From: Micromonospora polyrhachis | Lineage (GTDB): Bacteria > Actinomycetota > Actinomycetes > Mycobacteriales > Micromonosporaceae | Direction of reading: 5' to 3' | Length of the DNA stretch: 64,000 nt | Assembly: GCF_014203835.1 (NCBI RefSeq) | Contig: NZ_JACHJW010000001.1 | Span: 5,902,501-5,966,500 of the forward strand | Shown here: positions 16,690-25,871 of the stretch, piece by piece | How positions within the stretch are numbered: the stretch's first letter is position 1 | Layout: each line of letters starts with the position of its first letter | Notes under the pieces: generated by a model | Databases searched by the model: none | What the model was told of the DNA's origin: nothing | The model's input: only the letters and a program-made list of their open reading frames with translations | Translations under genes and position numbers: made by a program

Positions 16690-17448
16690 TCAGATGCCGC
16701 AGGTCGGGGCGGACCAGAACCGCGACGGAGAGTCGGCCACGTGTACGTGGTCGTTGTGCCCGACGTAACCGGGGCCGAGGATCTGCGTGAAACCGTGGTA
16801 GCGGGCCTGCTGGGCGAGGCGACACAGCGAGTGCGGCCCGACACCGAGGTCGACCCCGTCGCCGTAGAGGTGACGGCTGTTTGAGGCCCCACCGACCGCG
16901 CTGTTGCAGGAATAGCTGCGGAACCCGCTGGTGACCCGGATCGACTGGTCGCCGAGGGCGTGGCGCAGTGCCTGGAGCTTCCACATCGACACCAGCGCGT
17001 TGAACTTGGCCGTGCCAGCGGCCACCGCCCCGCCGGACCAGGTGCTGTTGCAGCCGTTCAGTTCCGGGTAGGTGAAGTTGATCGGGGTGCAGTCGTTGTC
17101 CTGCAACGCGTAGAGCTTGCTGAACGTCTGCGGTCCGGCCGCGCCGTCGGCGGTGAGGCCGTACGCCTGCTGGAACCGGATCAGGGCGGACCGGGTCGCC
17201 GGGCCGAAGGATCCGTCGAGCGCCAGTTCCGAGTTGTAGCCGGGGTAGCCGGAGATGCGGATCTGGAGCTGCCTGACGTCCTCGCCGGTCATCCCGGAGA
17301 CGAGGGCACGTCCCCAGGTGTAGCAGCCGTCCGCCTGAGCGGCAGTGCTGGTCGCGACGACCCCCACCAGCGTGGTGGCGGCCGCGAGCACCCCTGCTGC
17401 CAGCAGTTTGCCCAGCCGCCGGACCATCGAAGCGGTACGTAGAGCCAT
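16690..17448 (-). CDS. Secreted peptidoglycan-binding, M15-type zinc carboxypeptidase-like protein
   Basis: 252 residues. Sec signal peptide (hydrophobic LLAAGVLAAATTLVGVVA, cleavage after AQA), a peptidoglycan-binding domain (EDVRQLQIRISGYPGYNSEL to FGPATRSALIRFQQAYGL), then a Peptidase_M15_3 domain with the Zn-binding signatures SRHLYGDGVDL (His, Asp) and GHNDHVHV (His). Cuts peptide side chains of cell-wall peptidoglycan. Cys-rich mature part (about 7 Cys) implies extracellular disulfides. ATG 17448 has GGAGGT 4 nt upstream. Its promoter region carries an ATCATGA/TCATGAT inverted repeat. Confidence 0.9.
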   Translation of the reverse strand: MALRTASMVRRLGKLLAAGVLAAATTLVGVVATSTAAQADGCYTWGRALVSGMTGEDVRQLQIRISGYPGYNSELALDGSFGPATRSALIRFQQAYGLTADGAAGPQTFSKLYALQDNDCTPINFTYPELNGCNSTWSGGAVAAGTAKFNALVSMWKLQALRHALGDQSIRVTSGFRSYSCNSAVGGASNSRHLYGDGVDLGVGPHSLCRLAQQARYHGFTQILGPGYVGHNDHVHVADSPSRFWSAPTCGI

Positions 17449-17467
17449 GAGACCTCCATCGATGACT

Positions 17468-17497
17468 ATCATGATTATTGGATGAAAGTTTCATGAT
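17468..17497. promoter_or_regulatory. Candidate operator upstream of the M15 peptidase gene
   Basis: ATCATGA (17468-17474) and TCATGAT (17491-17497) form an inverted repeat in an AT-rich segment that must contain the minus-strand promoter. The base composition resembles Fur/Zur-type boxes, but the match is not strong enough to name a regulator. Confidence 0.4.
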
Positions 17498-17528
17498 GTT
17501 GGCGTTGGAGGTCAAGAGCCTTCATTCG

Positions 17529-17557
17529 TTGACATTGTTTCGAACTACCGGTCTGAT
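17529..17557 (+). promoter_or_regulatory. Probable promoter of the HIT gene
   Basis: Consensus -35 TTGACA (17529-17534), 17-nt spacer, TCTGAT (17552-17557) as a moderate -10. Leader of about 60 nt to the GTG at 17625. Confidence 0.55.
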
Positions 17558-17624
17558 CCGGTACCTGGTGAAGGGCGGCGACGGCGTGGGCACCCCGTGC
17601 CCGCCGAACCGTAGGATCGGCGGT

Positions 17625-18176
17625 GTGACAGGGGTGGATTGGCGCGCGGGCACCGCGATGGCAGACGGGTTGGAGCGGCTCTGGACGCCGCATCGGATGA
17701 CCTACATCTCCGGCGGTGACCGACCCGCCGGCGGCTACGAGGAACCGGCCGGCTGCCCGTTCTGTCGGGCACCCGGGCAGGAGCCGGGGGAGAGCCTGGT
17801 GGTGGCCCGAGGTGCGCACGTCTTCGTGGTGCTCAACCTCTACCCGTACAACCCGGGACACCTGCTGGTCTGCCCCTACCGGCACGTCGCCGACTACACC
17901 GAGCTGGACGAGGCGGAGACCGTCGAGCTGGGCGTCCTCACCCAGACCGCGATGCGGGTGATCCGACAGGTCAGCAACGCCCACGGGTTCAACCTGGGCA
18001 TGAACCAGGGCGGCGTGGCAGGTGCCGGCATCGCCGCCCACCTACACCAGCATGTGGTGCCCCGCTGGGGCGGCGATGCCAACTTCATGCCGGTCATCGG
18101 CCGGACCAAGGTGCTGCCGCAGTTGCTCGCCGACACCCGGGACATGCTCGCCGAAGCCTGGCCGGCCCGAGCCTGA
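17625..18176 (+). CDS. HIT-family protein (Ap4A-metabolising type)
   Basis: 183 residues. Zn-type motif CPFCRAPGQ near residue 45, HIT fold core VFVVLNLYPYNPGHLLVCPYRH, and the catalytic triad HLHQHVVPRW. In M. tuberculosis the gene at this position (between thrS and the PI-phosphate synthase gene) is reported as a diadenosine-tetraphosphate phosphorylase; that role is inferred here from synteny and sequence. GTG 17625 follows AGGATCGG; GTG 17634 and ATG 17658 are alternatives. Its stop-codon context is repeated downstream. Confidence 0.9.
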   Translation: MTGVDWRAGTAMADGLERLWTPHRMTYISGGDRPAGGYEEPAGCPFCRAPGQEPGESLVVARGAHVFVVLNLYPYNPGHLLVCPYRHVADYTELDEAETVELGVLTQTAMRVIRQVSNAHGFNLGMNQGGVAGAGIAAHLHQHVVPRWGGDANFMPVIGRTKVLPQLLADTRDMLAEAWPARA

Positions 18177-18270
18177 GCGGACCCGGCCGGCTGGTAGCTA
18201 CTCGGGCTGGCCGACCTGAGCGGACCAGCCGGCCTGAGCCTGAACGGGCACCGGCCGGAAGCTACTCCTG
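18170..18270. repeat. Degenerate repeats of both converging gene ends
   Basis: CCTGAGCGGACC occurs at the HIT stop (18172) and again at 18215, and CCTGAG again at 18233. The EF-G2 end, GCTACTCCTGGGC at 18261, has a relative, GCTACTCGGGC, at 18197. Both 3' ends therefore appear partly duplicated in the 85-bp gap. Confidence 0.65.
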
Positions 18271-20421
18271 GGCCGAGGCGCTCTTGCGGGTCTGCTCGGC
18301 GAGGTGGGCGGGCATCGGGTCGTACCGGGCGAAGGACCGGCGGAAAGTGCCGGTGCCCGAGGTCATCGACCGGAGTTCGACGGCGTACCGGACCAGCTCG
18401 GTGGCGGGCACCTCGGCTCGGACCAGGGTCCGCTCGCCGCTCTCGTCCGGCTCGGTGCCCAGCACCCGGGCACGCCGACCGGAGAGGTCGCTCATCACCG
18501 CCCCGACGAACGAGTCGGGCACCCGGACGACCACCTCGTCGACCGGCTCCAGGAGGAGGATCTGCCCCTTCTCGGCGGCGTCGCGCAGGGCCAGAGCCCC
18601 GGCGGTCTGGAAGGCGGCGTCCGAGGAGTCGACGCTGTGCGCCTTGCCGTCGAACAGGCTCACCCGTACGTCCACCACGGGGTAGCCGGCGACGATGCCC
18701 CGCTCCATCTGGGCGCGTACGCCCTTCTCCACGGAGGGGATGTAGTTGTGCGGTACGGCGCCACCGACCACCCGGTCCACGAATTCGAAGCCGCCGCCCC
18801 GGGGCAGCGGCTCCACCTCGATGTCGCAGACCGCGTACTGGCCGTGACCGCCGGACTGCTTGACGTGCCGGCCGTGTCCCTTGGAGTTGGCTGCGAACGT
18901 CTCCCGCAGGGCGACCCGTACCGGTTCGGTGTCGAGGTCGACCCCACCGGCCCGCAGCCGGTCGAGCACCACGTCGGCGTGCGCCTCGCCCATGCACCAC
19001 AGCACCAACTGGTGGGTCTCCGGGTTGCGCTCCAGCCGCATCGTCGGATCGCCGGCCACCAGCCGGGCCAGGTTCTTGGCCAGGGCGTCCTCGTCGGATC
19101 GGGTCTTGGCGACGATCGCCACCGGCAGCAGTGGCTCGGGCATCTCCCACGGGGCGATGAGCAGCGGATCGTCCTTGGCGGAGATGGTGTCGCCGGTCTC
19201 CGCCGTACCCGATTTGGTGATCGCGCAGATGTCGCCCGCCCGGCATTCCGGCACCTCGCGCAGGGTAGCGCCGAGCGGCGAGTAGATGTGGGCGACCCGC
19301 TCGTCGGCGTCGTGGTCGGGGTGCCCCCGCTCGGCCATGCCGTGCCCGGAGATGTGCAGGGTCTGCTCCGGCCGTAGCGTGCCGGAGAAGACCCGGACCA
19401 GGGACACCCGGCCGACGTGCCGGTCGATGGTGGTCTTGACCACCTCGGCGACCAGGGGGCCGTCCGGGTCGCAGGTCAGCGGCGGCCGGGGCGAGCCATC
19501 GATCCCGGCGACGGCGGGCAGTTCGTGTTCCAGCGGCGACGGGAACCCGGCGGTCAGCACCTCCAGCAGGCCGTCGAGGCCCACTCCGGTCTCGGCGCAC
19601 ACCGGGACCACCGGGTAGAAGTGTCCCCGGGCCACCGCCCTCTCCAGGTCCTCGATGAGCAGCGAGACCTCGATCTCCTCACCGCCGAGGTAGCGGTCCA
19701 TGAGGGTCTCGTCCTCGCTCTCGGCGATGATGCCCTCGATCAGCTCGTCCCGAGACTCGGCGATGGCGGGCAGGTGTTCCGGATCCGGGTCCCGGACGTC
19801 CGCCGGCAGGCCAGCGGTGTAGTCGAAGACCCGCCGGGTGATCAACCCCAGCAGACCGGCGACCGAGACACCATCGTCACCGAGCATCGGCAGGTAGAGC
19901 GGCATGACGTTGTCGCCGAAGACGCGCTGGCACAGGGCCACGGTCTCGTCGAAGTCTGCCCGGGGGTGGTCCAGCCGGGCGACGGCGACGGCGCGGGGCA
20001 TGTCGACCGCCGCGCACTCCTCCCACAGGGCGGCGGTGGCGGCGTCCATGCCGTCCACGGCGGAGACGACGAAGAGAGCGGCGTCAGCGGCCCGAAGCCC
20101 GGCGCGCAGTTCGCCGACGAAGTCGGCGTAGCCCGGGGTGTCCAGAAGGTTGATCTTCACGCCGTCGTGCAGCAGTGGCGCGCAGGCCAGACTCACCGAG
20201 CGCTGCTGGCGGATCGCGGCCGGATCGTGGTCGCACACGGTGGTGCCGTCCGTGACGGTGCCCGCCCGGCTGACCGTGCCGGTCGCGGCGAGCAGCGCCT
20301 CGACCAGAGTGGTCTTACCGGCCCCGGAATGGCCGACGAGCACCACGTTGCGAACCCTGCCGGGCTCGTTCACCACCGGCGCCGAGCCGGTGACTCCCTT
20401 CTCCTGATTTCTCTGCGCCAT
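18262..20421 (-). CDS. Elongation factor G-like protein (EF-G2)
   Basis: 719 residues with the full EF-G layout: G domain (P-loop GHSGAGKT at 30-37, DTPGYADF), domain II, and EF-G III-V regions (AVCDIEVEPLPRGGGFEF, GYPVVDVRV). Two departures from canonical EF-G: the P-loop is GHSGAGKT rather than AHIDAGKT, and the base-specificity motif NKxD is replaced by ARLDH. Such second EF-G copies in actinobacteria are not thought to replace EF-G in translocation; their role is unsettled. GGGAGGT ribosome site before the ATG. It lies opposite to the thrS-pimA series and interrupts it. Confidence 0.93.
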   Translation of the reverse strand: MAQRNQEKGVTGSAPVVNEPGRVRNVVLVGHSGAGKTTLVEALLAATGTVSRAGTVTDGTTVCDHDPAAIRQQRSVSLACAPLLHDGVKINLLDTPGYADFVGELRAGLRAADAALFVVSAVDGMDAATAALWEECAAVDMPRAVAVARLDHPRADFDETVALCQRVFGDNVMPLYLPMLGDDGVSVAGLLGLITRRVFDYTAGLPADVRDPDPEHLPAIAESRDELIEGIIAESEDETLMDRYLGGEEIEVSLLIEDLERAVARGHFYPVVPVCAETGVGLDGLLEVLTAGFPSPLEHELPAVAGIDGSPRPPLTCDPDGPLVAEVVKTTIDRHVGRVSLVRVFSGTLRPEQTLHISGHGMAERGHPDHDADERVAHIYSPLGATLREVPECRAGDICAITKSGTAETGDTISAKDDPLLIAPWEMPEPLLPVAIVAKTRSDEDALAKNLARLVAGDPTMRLERNPETHQLVLWCMGEAHADVVLDRLRAGGVDLDTEPVRVALRETFAANSKGHGRHVKQSGGHGQYAVCDIEVEPLPRGGGFEFVDRVVGGAVPHNYIPSVEKGVRAQMERGIVAGYPVVDVRVSLFDGKAHSVDSSDAAFQTAGALALRDAAEKGQILLLEPVDEVVVRVPDSFVGAVMSDLSGRRARVLGTEPDESGERTLVRAEVPATELVRYAVELRSMTSGTGTFRRSFARYDPMPAHLAEQTRKSASAQE

Positions 20422-20674
20422 TCGGGCGCACCTCCCTAGGCCGATGGATGGTGGCGACCGCCGCGCGCGACGGGGGAGCTGCCCGGGCGATTCCTGCGGC
20501 GATATCCTCGGGTGGCGTGCTGAGTGCCGGGAACGTGCCGGGCAGTCGGGTGACTTACCTCACGTTTCCCCTTCCGATCCCACACCCGTATCGGTCCGTA
20601 CACAACCCCGCGACGCGAAGTAGGCGCCACCGTGCGTACCGCCGGAGACCGGCGACCGATATCGTGGGACCGCC
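20422..20674. other. Divergent intergenic region between EF-G2 and pgsA
   Basis: About 250 bp without a supported gene; must contain both promoters. TATCGT at 20660-20665 lies 9 nt before the pgsA ATG, which lacks a ribosome site, so a leaderless pgsA transcript is possible but not shown. Confidence 0.35.
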
Positions 20675-21301
20675 ATGGCGAAGATCTTCCAAGTGTCGGC
20701 CCGGGCGGGTATGGCCCGCGTCGTCGAACCAATAGCGCGCGGCCTGCTGCGGCGGGGCGTGTCCCCGAACGCGGTCACGGTCGCGGGCACCGTCGGTGTA
20801 CTCATCGGCGCGATCGGCTTCGGTGCCCGTGGGCATCTGGTCGCGGGTGCCCTCATCGTCACCGTTTTCGCGCTCACCGACCTGCTCGACGGGACGATGG
20901 CCCGAATGCGGGGCGGCTCCAGCAAATTCGGCGCCTTCCTGGATTCGAGCATGGACCGGATCGCCGATGGTGCCATCTTCGGCGCGGTGACCTACTGGCT
21001 GGCCAGCCAGGGCGACTCCTGGGGGGTCGCGGCGGCGCTCATCTGCCTCGTGCTCGGCCAGATCGTCTCCTACGTCAAGGCCCGCGCCGAAGGGCTGGGT
21101 CTGACCTGCAACGTGGGGCTCGCCGAGCGCACCGAACGACTGATCATCGTCGGGATCGGTGGTCTGCTCAGCGCGGTCGTCGACTGGGGGCTGACCGCAG
21201 CGCTCTGGGTGCTGGCGGTCCTGTCACTGGTCACCGTGGGGCAGCGGATCGCCCACGTCTACCGCCAGGCGCAGCGGGCCGAGCTGGACGTGGACGCGTG
21301 A
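20675..21301 (+). CDS. pgsA: Phosphatidylinositol phosphate synthase (CDP-alcohol phosphatidyltransferase)
   Basis: 208 residues, six membrane helices. The family signature D-G-x2-A-R-x8-G-x3-D-x3-D is intact in LLDGTMARMRGGSSKFGAFL followed by DSSMDRI. In actinobacteria at this locus the enzyme joins CDP-diacylglycerol and inositol 1-phosphate to make phosphatidylinositol phosphate, the base of PI and PIM lipids. Start overlap (GTGA) with the acyltransferase gene and the following pimA gene define a PIM-synthesis operon, as in mycobacteria. Confidence 0.93.
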   Translation: MAKIFQVSARAGMARVVEPIARGLLRRGVSPNAVTVAGTVGVLIGAIGFGARGHLVAGALIVTVFALTDLLDGTMARMRGGSSKFGAFLDSSMDRIADGAIFGAVTYWLASQGDSWGVAAALICLVLGQIVSYVKARAEGLGLTCNVGLAERTERLIIVGIGGLLSAVVDWGLTAALWVLAVLSLVTVGQRIAHVYRQAQRAELDVDA

Positions 21302-22329
21302 ATCTGGCCGAACTCGGTTATCTCGCCGGCTGGCGCGTCGTACGGGCGCTGCCCCGCCCCGTTGCCGAGGCGGTCTTCCGCGTGGGTGCCGACCAGGCAC
21401 ATCGCAGGGGCGGCCGGGGTGCGACGAGACTCGCCGCCAACCTCCGCCGGGTGGTCGGCCCCGAGCTGCCGGCGGCAGAACTCGACGCGTTGAGCCGTCG
21501 GGCACTGCGCTCCTACGCCCGGTACTGGATGGAGGCGTTCCGACTGCCCTCCCTGTCCCAGGAACAGGTGCGGCGCGGGTTCCGGCTGGAACGGCACGAG
21601 CTGCTGGCCGAGGATGTGGCCGCTGGACGGGGCGCGGTGGTGGCGTTGCCGCACGGCGGCAACTGGGACGCCGCCGGGGCCTGGGTGGCGGCGATGGGGT
21701 GGCCGTTGACCACGGTCGCCGAGCGGCTCAAGCCGGAGGCGGTCTTCGAGCGCTTCGTCGCGTTCCGGGAGGGGCTCGGGATGGAGATCATCCCGACCCA
21801 CGGTGGGGCGCGGCCACCGTTCGACATTCTGGTCGACCGGGTACGCGCCGGACATGTCGTACCGCTACTCGCCGACCGGGACCTCTCCGCGCGGGGTGTG
21901 GAGGTGACCTTCTTCGGCGGCCGTACCCGGATGCCGGCCGGGCCGGCGCTGCTCGCCATCCGTACCGGCGCGCCGCTCTACGTCGCCTCGATGTGGTACG
22001 AACCGGATATTCCGTGTGCCCGGCTGGAGGGTCCACTGGAGGTGCCCGACCCGGAGAGCGGATCACTGGACCAGCGGGTTCGGGTGCTCACCCAACGGGT
22101 GGCCGACTGCCTGGCGGCGGGCATCGCCGCGCACCCGGAGGACTGGCACATGCTTCAACGCATGTGGCTCGACGATCCGACCGGCGCCGCCACCACCGTC
22201 CCGGCGGAACCGGTCGGGGTAAGCCCGACGACGGGCGACCCGTCTATGGTCCCCCCGCTGACCGGTGACCTCCCGTCGGCGGGGGAGTCCTCCGGGGTGC
22301 GCCCACCGTCCACGTCCGGGCCGGTCTGA
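21298..22329 (+). CDS. Phosphatidylinositol mannoside acyltransferase (LpxL/HtrB superfamily)
   Basis: 343 residues. The acyltransferase motif HX4D is present as LPHGGNWDAAG, with the downstream block VPLLADRDLSARGVEVTFFGG and RMPAGPALLAIRTGAPLY typical of lauroyl/myristoyl acyltransferase relatives. By synteny with mycobacterial PatA it should acylate the mannose of PIM at the inner membrane face. GTG 21298 overlaps the pgsA stop by 4 bp. The last 45 residues are a Pro/Thr/Gly-rich tail, probably disordered. Confidence 0.92.
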   Translation: MNLAELGYLAGWRVVRALPRPVAEAVFRVGADQAHRRGGRGATRLAANLRRVVGPELPAAELDALSRRALRSYARYWMEAFRLPSLSQEQVRRGFRLERHELLAEDVAAGRGAVVALPHGGNWDAAGAWVAAMGWPLTTVAERLKPEAVFERFVAFREGLGMEIIPTHGGARPPFDILVDRVRAGHVVPLLADRDLSARGVEVTFFGGRTRMPAGPALLAIRTGAPLYVASMWYEPDIPCARLEGPLEVPDPESGSLDQRVRVLTQRVADCLAAGIAAHPEDWHMLQRMWLDDPTGAATTVPAEPVGVSPTTGDPSMVPPLTGDLPSAGESSGVRPPSTSGPV

Positions 22330-22346
22330 GGGGGAGGGCGGCGCCA

Positions 22347-23507
22347 GTGCGGATCGGCATCGTGTGCCCGTACTCCTTCGACGTCCCCGGTGGGGTGCAG
22401 AACCACATCATGGACCTTGCCGAGGCGTTGATCAGCCTCGGTCACGAGGTCAGCGTGTTGGCCCCCGCAGACGAGGACGCACCGCTGCCGCCGTACGTGG
22501 TGCCGGCCGGTCGATCGGTGCCGTTCCCCTACAACGGCTCGGTCGCCCGGATCACCTTCGGTCCGGTCTCCACCGCCCGGGTACGGCGCTGGCTGGCCCG
22601 GGGCGACTTCGACGTGCTGCACGTCCACGAGCCGTTCGTACTCAGCCTGTCGCTGTTGGCCGTGTTGTCCTCCCGGGGACCGGTGGTGGCGACCTTCCAC
22701 ACCGCGATGACCCGGTCGAAGGCGATGGCCGCCGCGCAGGGGATTCTGCAACTCGTGCTGGAGCGGATCACCGCGCGCATCGCGGTCAGCGCGTTGGCCC
22801 GGAAGGTGCAGGTGGAGCACCTCGACGGGGGCGCGGTGGAGATCCCCAACGGGGTCGCCGTGGCGAAGTTCGCCGACGCCGAGCCGCTACCGGGCTGGCC
22901 CGGCGAGTGTCGCCCGGGTGAGGGCGGAACGCTGGGCTTCCTGGGCCGGTTCACTGAGCCGCGTAAGGGCTTCCCGGTGCTGCGCGAGGCGTTCGTGACC
23001 CTGGCCGAACAGCGATCCGGACTGCGGCTGCTGGTGGCCGGACCGGGCGACGTGGCCGATCTGCACGAGGGGGTGCCACCGCACCTACGGGACCGGATCA
23101 CCTTCCTCGGCATGGTCCCCGAGGAGGAGAAGGCGCGGATGCTGCGTAGCGTCGACCTCTACGTGGCGCCCAACATCGGCGGCGAGTCGTTCGGGATGAT
23201 CCTGACCGAGGCGATGGCGGCCGGGACGACGGTGGTGGCCAGCGACCTGGACGCGTTCCGTCGGGTGCTGGACGGTGGGCGAGCCGGGCAGCTCTTCACC
23301 ACCGGTGATCCGATGGCGTTGCGCCGGGCGCTCGCCGAACTCCTGGACGACCCGGACCGGCGCACGGAGTTGTCGGCATGCGCTAAGCAGGTGGTGTCAT
23401 CCTTCGACTGGCCGGTGGTTGCTCGTCGAGTTCTTGAGGTATACGAAACAGCGATCGAGGCCACCCACGGTCGGGTGATCGACGAGGAGTGGATTGAACC
23501 GCGCTGA
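22347..23507 (+). CDS. pimA: Phosphatidylinositol alpha-mannosyltransferase
   Basis: 386 residues, GT4 fold with two Rossmann domains. N-terminal GIVCPYSFDVPGGVQNHI holds the Gly-rich acceptor/donor loop; the C-terminal nucleotide-sugar region has FLGRFTEPRKGFPVL and the EX7E-type motif in NIGGESFGMILTEAMAAGTT. Transfers mannose from GDP-mannose to phosphatidylinositol, the first PIM step. GTG start 17 bp after the acyltransferase gene with GGGGGAGGG upstream. Confidence 0.95.
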   Translation: MRIGIVCPYSFDVPGGVQNHIMDLAEALISLGHEVSVLAPADEDAPLPPYVVPAGRSVPFPYNGSVARITFGPVSTARVRRWLARGDFDVLHVHEPFVLSLSLLAVLSSRGPVVATFHTAMTRSKAMAAAQGILQLVLERITARIAVSALARKVQVEHLDGGAVEIPNGVAVAKFADAEPLPGWPGECRPGEGGTLGFLGRFTEPRKGFPVLREAFVTLAEQRSGLRLLVAGPGDVADLHEGVPPHLRDRITFLGMVPEEEKARMLRSVDLYVAPNIGGESFGMILTEAMAAGTTVVASDLDAFRRVLDGGRAGQLFTTGDPMALRRALAELLDDPDRRTELSACAKQVVSSFDWPVVARRVLEVYETAIEATHGRVIDEEWIEPR

Positions 23508-23591
23508 CCGCTATCGGATGCGGCGCGAGGTCGAAGAAGCGCCGTGGGCGTCGGATGCGCCCTCGCGGAACTGAATGGGAGCGACACTACG

Positions 23592-24092
23592 ATGCCGGGC
23601 ATGTGGTGGGTGGTGGGCATCGTAGTGGTGGTTGTCCTGACGTCGGCATACCTGACCTGGACGGCGGCCCGGGTCGATCGGCTCCATCGCCGGGTCGAAT
23701 CGGCGGCCCGGGCGCTGGATGCGCACCTGTTGCGTCGGGCCGCCGCCGCCGCGGTGCTGGCTGAGGAGTGCTACGCCGTCGAGTTGTACGCGGCGGCCCG
23801 GATCGCACTCGACGCCGGACCCGACGAGCGGGAGGCCGCCGAGAACGATCTCACCCGCCAGCTCCGCAGCACTCCGCTGGTGCCGGACGAACAGGCGGCG
23901 GAGGCGGTGGTGGCGGCGAGCCGCCGCCTGGTGTTGGCTCGTCAGGTACACACCGACCTGGTCCGGGACGCCCTGTCCGTACGGCGACGTCCGGTCGTAC
24001 GGTTGTTGCGAATGTCCCGCAAGCATGAGCGTCCCCGCTACTTCGACGTGGACGACCCGACCCTCACCCCGGAGCCGTTGTCGGTCGGGTGA
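23592..24092 (+). CDS. Membrane-anchored helical protein linked to the PIM locus
   Basis: 166 residues: one N-terminal membrane helix ([20 protein letters not shown]), then a long basic/alanine-rich helical region ([23 protein letters not shown] and [23 protein letters not shown]) resembling LemA-type helices, and a tail [15 protein letters not shown]. In mycobacteria the gene after pimA encodes a membrane protein with an added Nudix domain; here no Nudix box is present. ATG 23592 preferred (GGGAG upstream); ATG 23601 possible. Function unknown. Confidence 0.75.
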   Translation: MPGMWWVVGIVVVVVLTSAYLTWTAARVDRLHRRVESAARALDAHLLRRAAAAAVLAEECYAVELYAAARIALDAGPDEREAAENDLTRQLRSTPLVPDEQAAEAVVAASRRLVLARQVHTDLVRDALSVRRRPVVRLLRMSRKHERPRYFDVDDPTLTPEPLSVG

Positions 24093-24167
24093 GCGGCACC
24101 ACCGGGTGCCACAGCGCAGGGGTGAGCGGTGCCACCGCGCAGGGGTGAGCGAGGCCACAGCGCAGGC
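24086..24167. repeat. Imperfect tandem repeat starting at the stop codon of the membrane protein gene
   Basis: GGGTGAGCGG, which contains the gene's stop (TGA 24090-24092), recurs at 24120 and again (GGGTGAGCG) at 24143, each followed by a gccac.gcgca segment. Units of about 23-33 bp. Confidence 0.8.
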
Positions 24168-24188
24168 CACCGGTGGGTCGATTGGCTG

Positions 24189-24217
24189 TCGGTCGCGGGC
24201 CGAGCCCGAAGTAGCAT
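24189..24217 (+). promoter_or_regulatory. Possible pdxS promoter
   Basis: TAGCAT (24212-24217) as -10, with TCGGTC (24189-24194) as a weak -35 at 17-nt spacing. Leader about 38 nt. Confidence 0.35.
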
Positions 24218-24261
24218 CGGGGCTGAGTCGCATTCCACCACCTCTGAGGAGCGAAAACGCC

Positions 24262-25179
24262 GTGTCCGATGCCGCTACGCAGTCTGCCGCCACCACACCC
24301 GTAACCGGCACCGCCCGCGTCAAGCGGGGGATGGCCGAGATGCTCAAGGGCGGTGTGATCATGGATGTGGTCAACGCCGAGCAGGCGAAGATCGCCGAGG
24401 ACGCGGGTGCCGTCGCGGTGATGGCACTGGAGCGGGTGCCGGCCGACATCCGGGCCCAGGGTGGCGTCTCCCGGATGAGCGACCCGGACATGATCGACGG
24501 GATCATCAACGCCGTCTCCATTCCGGTGATGGCCAAGGCCCGGATCGGACACTTCGTCGAGGCGCAGGTGCTTCAGGCGCTCGGCGTCGACTACGTCGAC
24601 GAGTCCGAGGTGCTCACCCCGGCCGACTACGCCAACCACATCGACAAGTGGGCCTTCACCGTGCCGTTCGTGTGTGGGGCGACCAACCTGGGCGAGGCGC
24701 TGCGTCGGATCACCGAGGGTGCCGCGATGATCCGTTCCAAGGGCGAAGCGGGTACCGGTGACGTCTCCAACGCCACCACCCACATGCGCAAGATCCGGGA
24801 CGAGATCCGCCGGCTCACCTCGCTGCCGACCGACGAGCTGTATGTCGCGGCGAAGGAGCTGCAGGCGCCGTACGAGCTGGTCAAGGAGATCGCCGAAACC
24901 GGCAAGCTGCCGGTGGTGCTCTTCACCGCCGGAGGTATCGCCACCCCGGCCGACGCGGCCATGATGATGCAGCTCGGTGCCGAGGGTGTCTTCGTCGGCT
25001 CCGGCATCTTCAAGTCCGGCAACCCGGAGCAGCGCGCCGCGGCGATCGTCAAGGCGACCACCTTCTATGACGACCCGGACGTGCTGGCCAAGGTGTCCCG
25101 TGGTCTGGGCGAGGCGATGGTCGGCATCAACGTCGACGACATCCCCGTCCCGCACCGGCTCGCCGAGCGCGGCTGGTGA
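24262..25179 (+). CDS. pdxS: Pyridoxal 5'-phosphate synthase subunit PdxS
   Basis: 305 residues, the usual length. TIM-barrel enzyme condensing ribose 5-phosphate, glyceraldehyde 3-phosphate and ammonia to PLP. Signatures: [30 protein letters not shown] at the N-terminus (Asp and Lys of the active site), [10 protein letters not shown], the catalytic Lys region in [16 protein letters not shown], and [22 protein letters not shown] 24262 follows GAGGAGCG. Overlaps pdxT, its glutaminase partner; the two form a 12+12 complex in known systems. Confidence 0.97.
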   Translation: MSDAATQSAATTPVTGTARVKRGMAEMLKGGVIMDVVNAEQAKIAEDAGAVAVMALERVPADIRAQGGVSRMSDPDMIDGIINAVSIPVMAKARIGHFVEAQVLQALGVDYVDESEVLTPADYANHIDKWAFTVPFVCGATNLGEALRRITEGAAMIRSKGEAGTGDVSNATTHMRKIRDEIRRLTSLPTDELYVAAKELQAPYELVKEIAETGKLPVVLFTAGGIATPADAAMMMQLGAEGVFVGSGIFKSGNPEQRAAAIVKATTFYDDPDVLAKVSRGLGEAMVGINVDDIPVPHRLAERGW

Positions 25180-25784
25180 TGGCCCGACCGACCATCGGTG
25201 TGCTCGCCCTGCAGGGCGACGTACGCGAACACGCGAACGCACTGGCCGAGAGCGGTGTCACCGCCCGGCCGGTGCGTCGCCCCGAGGAACTCGACCAGGT
25301 CGACGGCCTGGTGATCCCGGGCGGCGAGTCGACCACGATGAGCAAACTGGCCGACGTGTTCGGGCTGGCTGACCCGATCCGGAAGCGGATCGCCGACGGT
25401 ATGCCGGTCTACGGCTCCTGCGCCGGGATGATCATGCTAGCCACCGAGGTACTCGACGGCCGGCCCGACCAGCGCGGCTTCGACGGGATCGAGATGACCG
25501 TACGGCGTAACGCGTTCGGTCGGCAGGTCGACTCGTTCGAGGCGCCGGTGGAGATCACTGGCGTTCCCGGGCCGGCCTTCCACGCGGTCTTCATCCGGGC
25601 CCCCTGGGTCGAGCGGGTCGGCGACGGGGTGGAGGTGTTGGGCCGGGTGACCGACGGTCCGGCCGACGGCCGGGTGGTGGCGGTACGACAGGGCAACCTG
25701 CTCGCCACCGCCTTCCACCCGGAACTGACCGGTGATCTCCGGGTGCACCGCTATTTCGTGGACGTCGTCCGAGCTGCCGCCTGA
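25179..25784 (+). CDS. pdxT: Pyridoxal 5'-phosphate synthase glutaminase subunit PdxT
   Basis: 201 residues. Class I-type glutaminase: oxyanion loop [11 protein letters not shown], nucleophile Cys81 in GSCAGM, and the His/Glu of the triad in AFHPEL near the C-terminus. Supplies ammonia to PdxS. ATG 25179 overlaps the pdxS stop (TGATG); GTG 25176 would add one residue. A hairpin terminator begins 15 bp after the stop. Confidence 0.96.
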   Translation: MARPTIGVLALQGDVREHANALAESGVTARPVRRPEELDQVDGLVIPGGESTTMSKLADVFGLADPIRKRIADGMPVYGSCAGMIMLATEVLDGRPDQRGFDGIEMTVRRNAFGRQVDSFEAPVEITGVPGPAFHAVFIRAPWVERVGDGVEVLGRVTDGPADGRVVAVRQGNLLATAFHPELTGDLRVHRYFVDVVRAAA

Positions 25785-25799
25785 GTAACGCTGGATCCT

Positions 25800-25835
25800 G
25801 GCGGGTCATGTCCCTAGCGGGTTTCATGACCCGCC
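25800..25835 (+). terminator. Hairpin terminator after pdxT
   Basis: Perfect 11-bp arms GGCGGGTCATG (25800-25810) and CATGACCCGCC (25825-25835), 14-nt loop. Confidence 0.75.
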
Positions 25836-25871
25836 AAGTTCTGTCAGCGGACAGCCACCGGTGGTGGTGTG

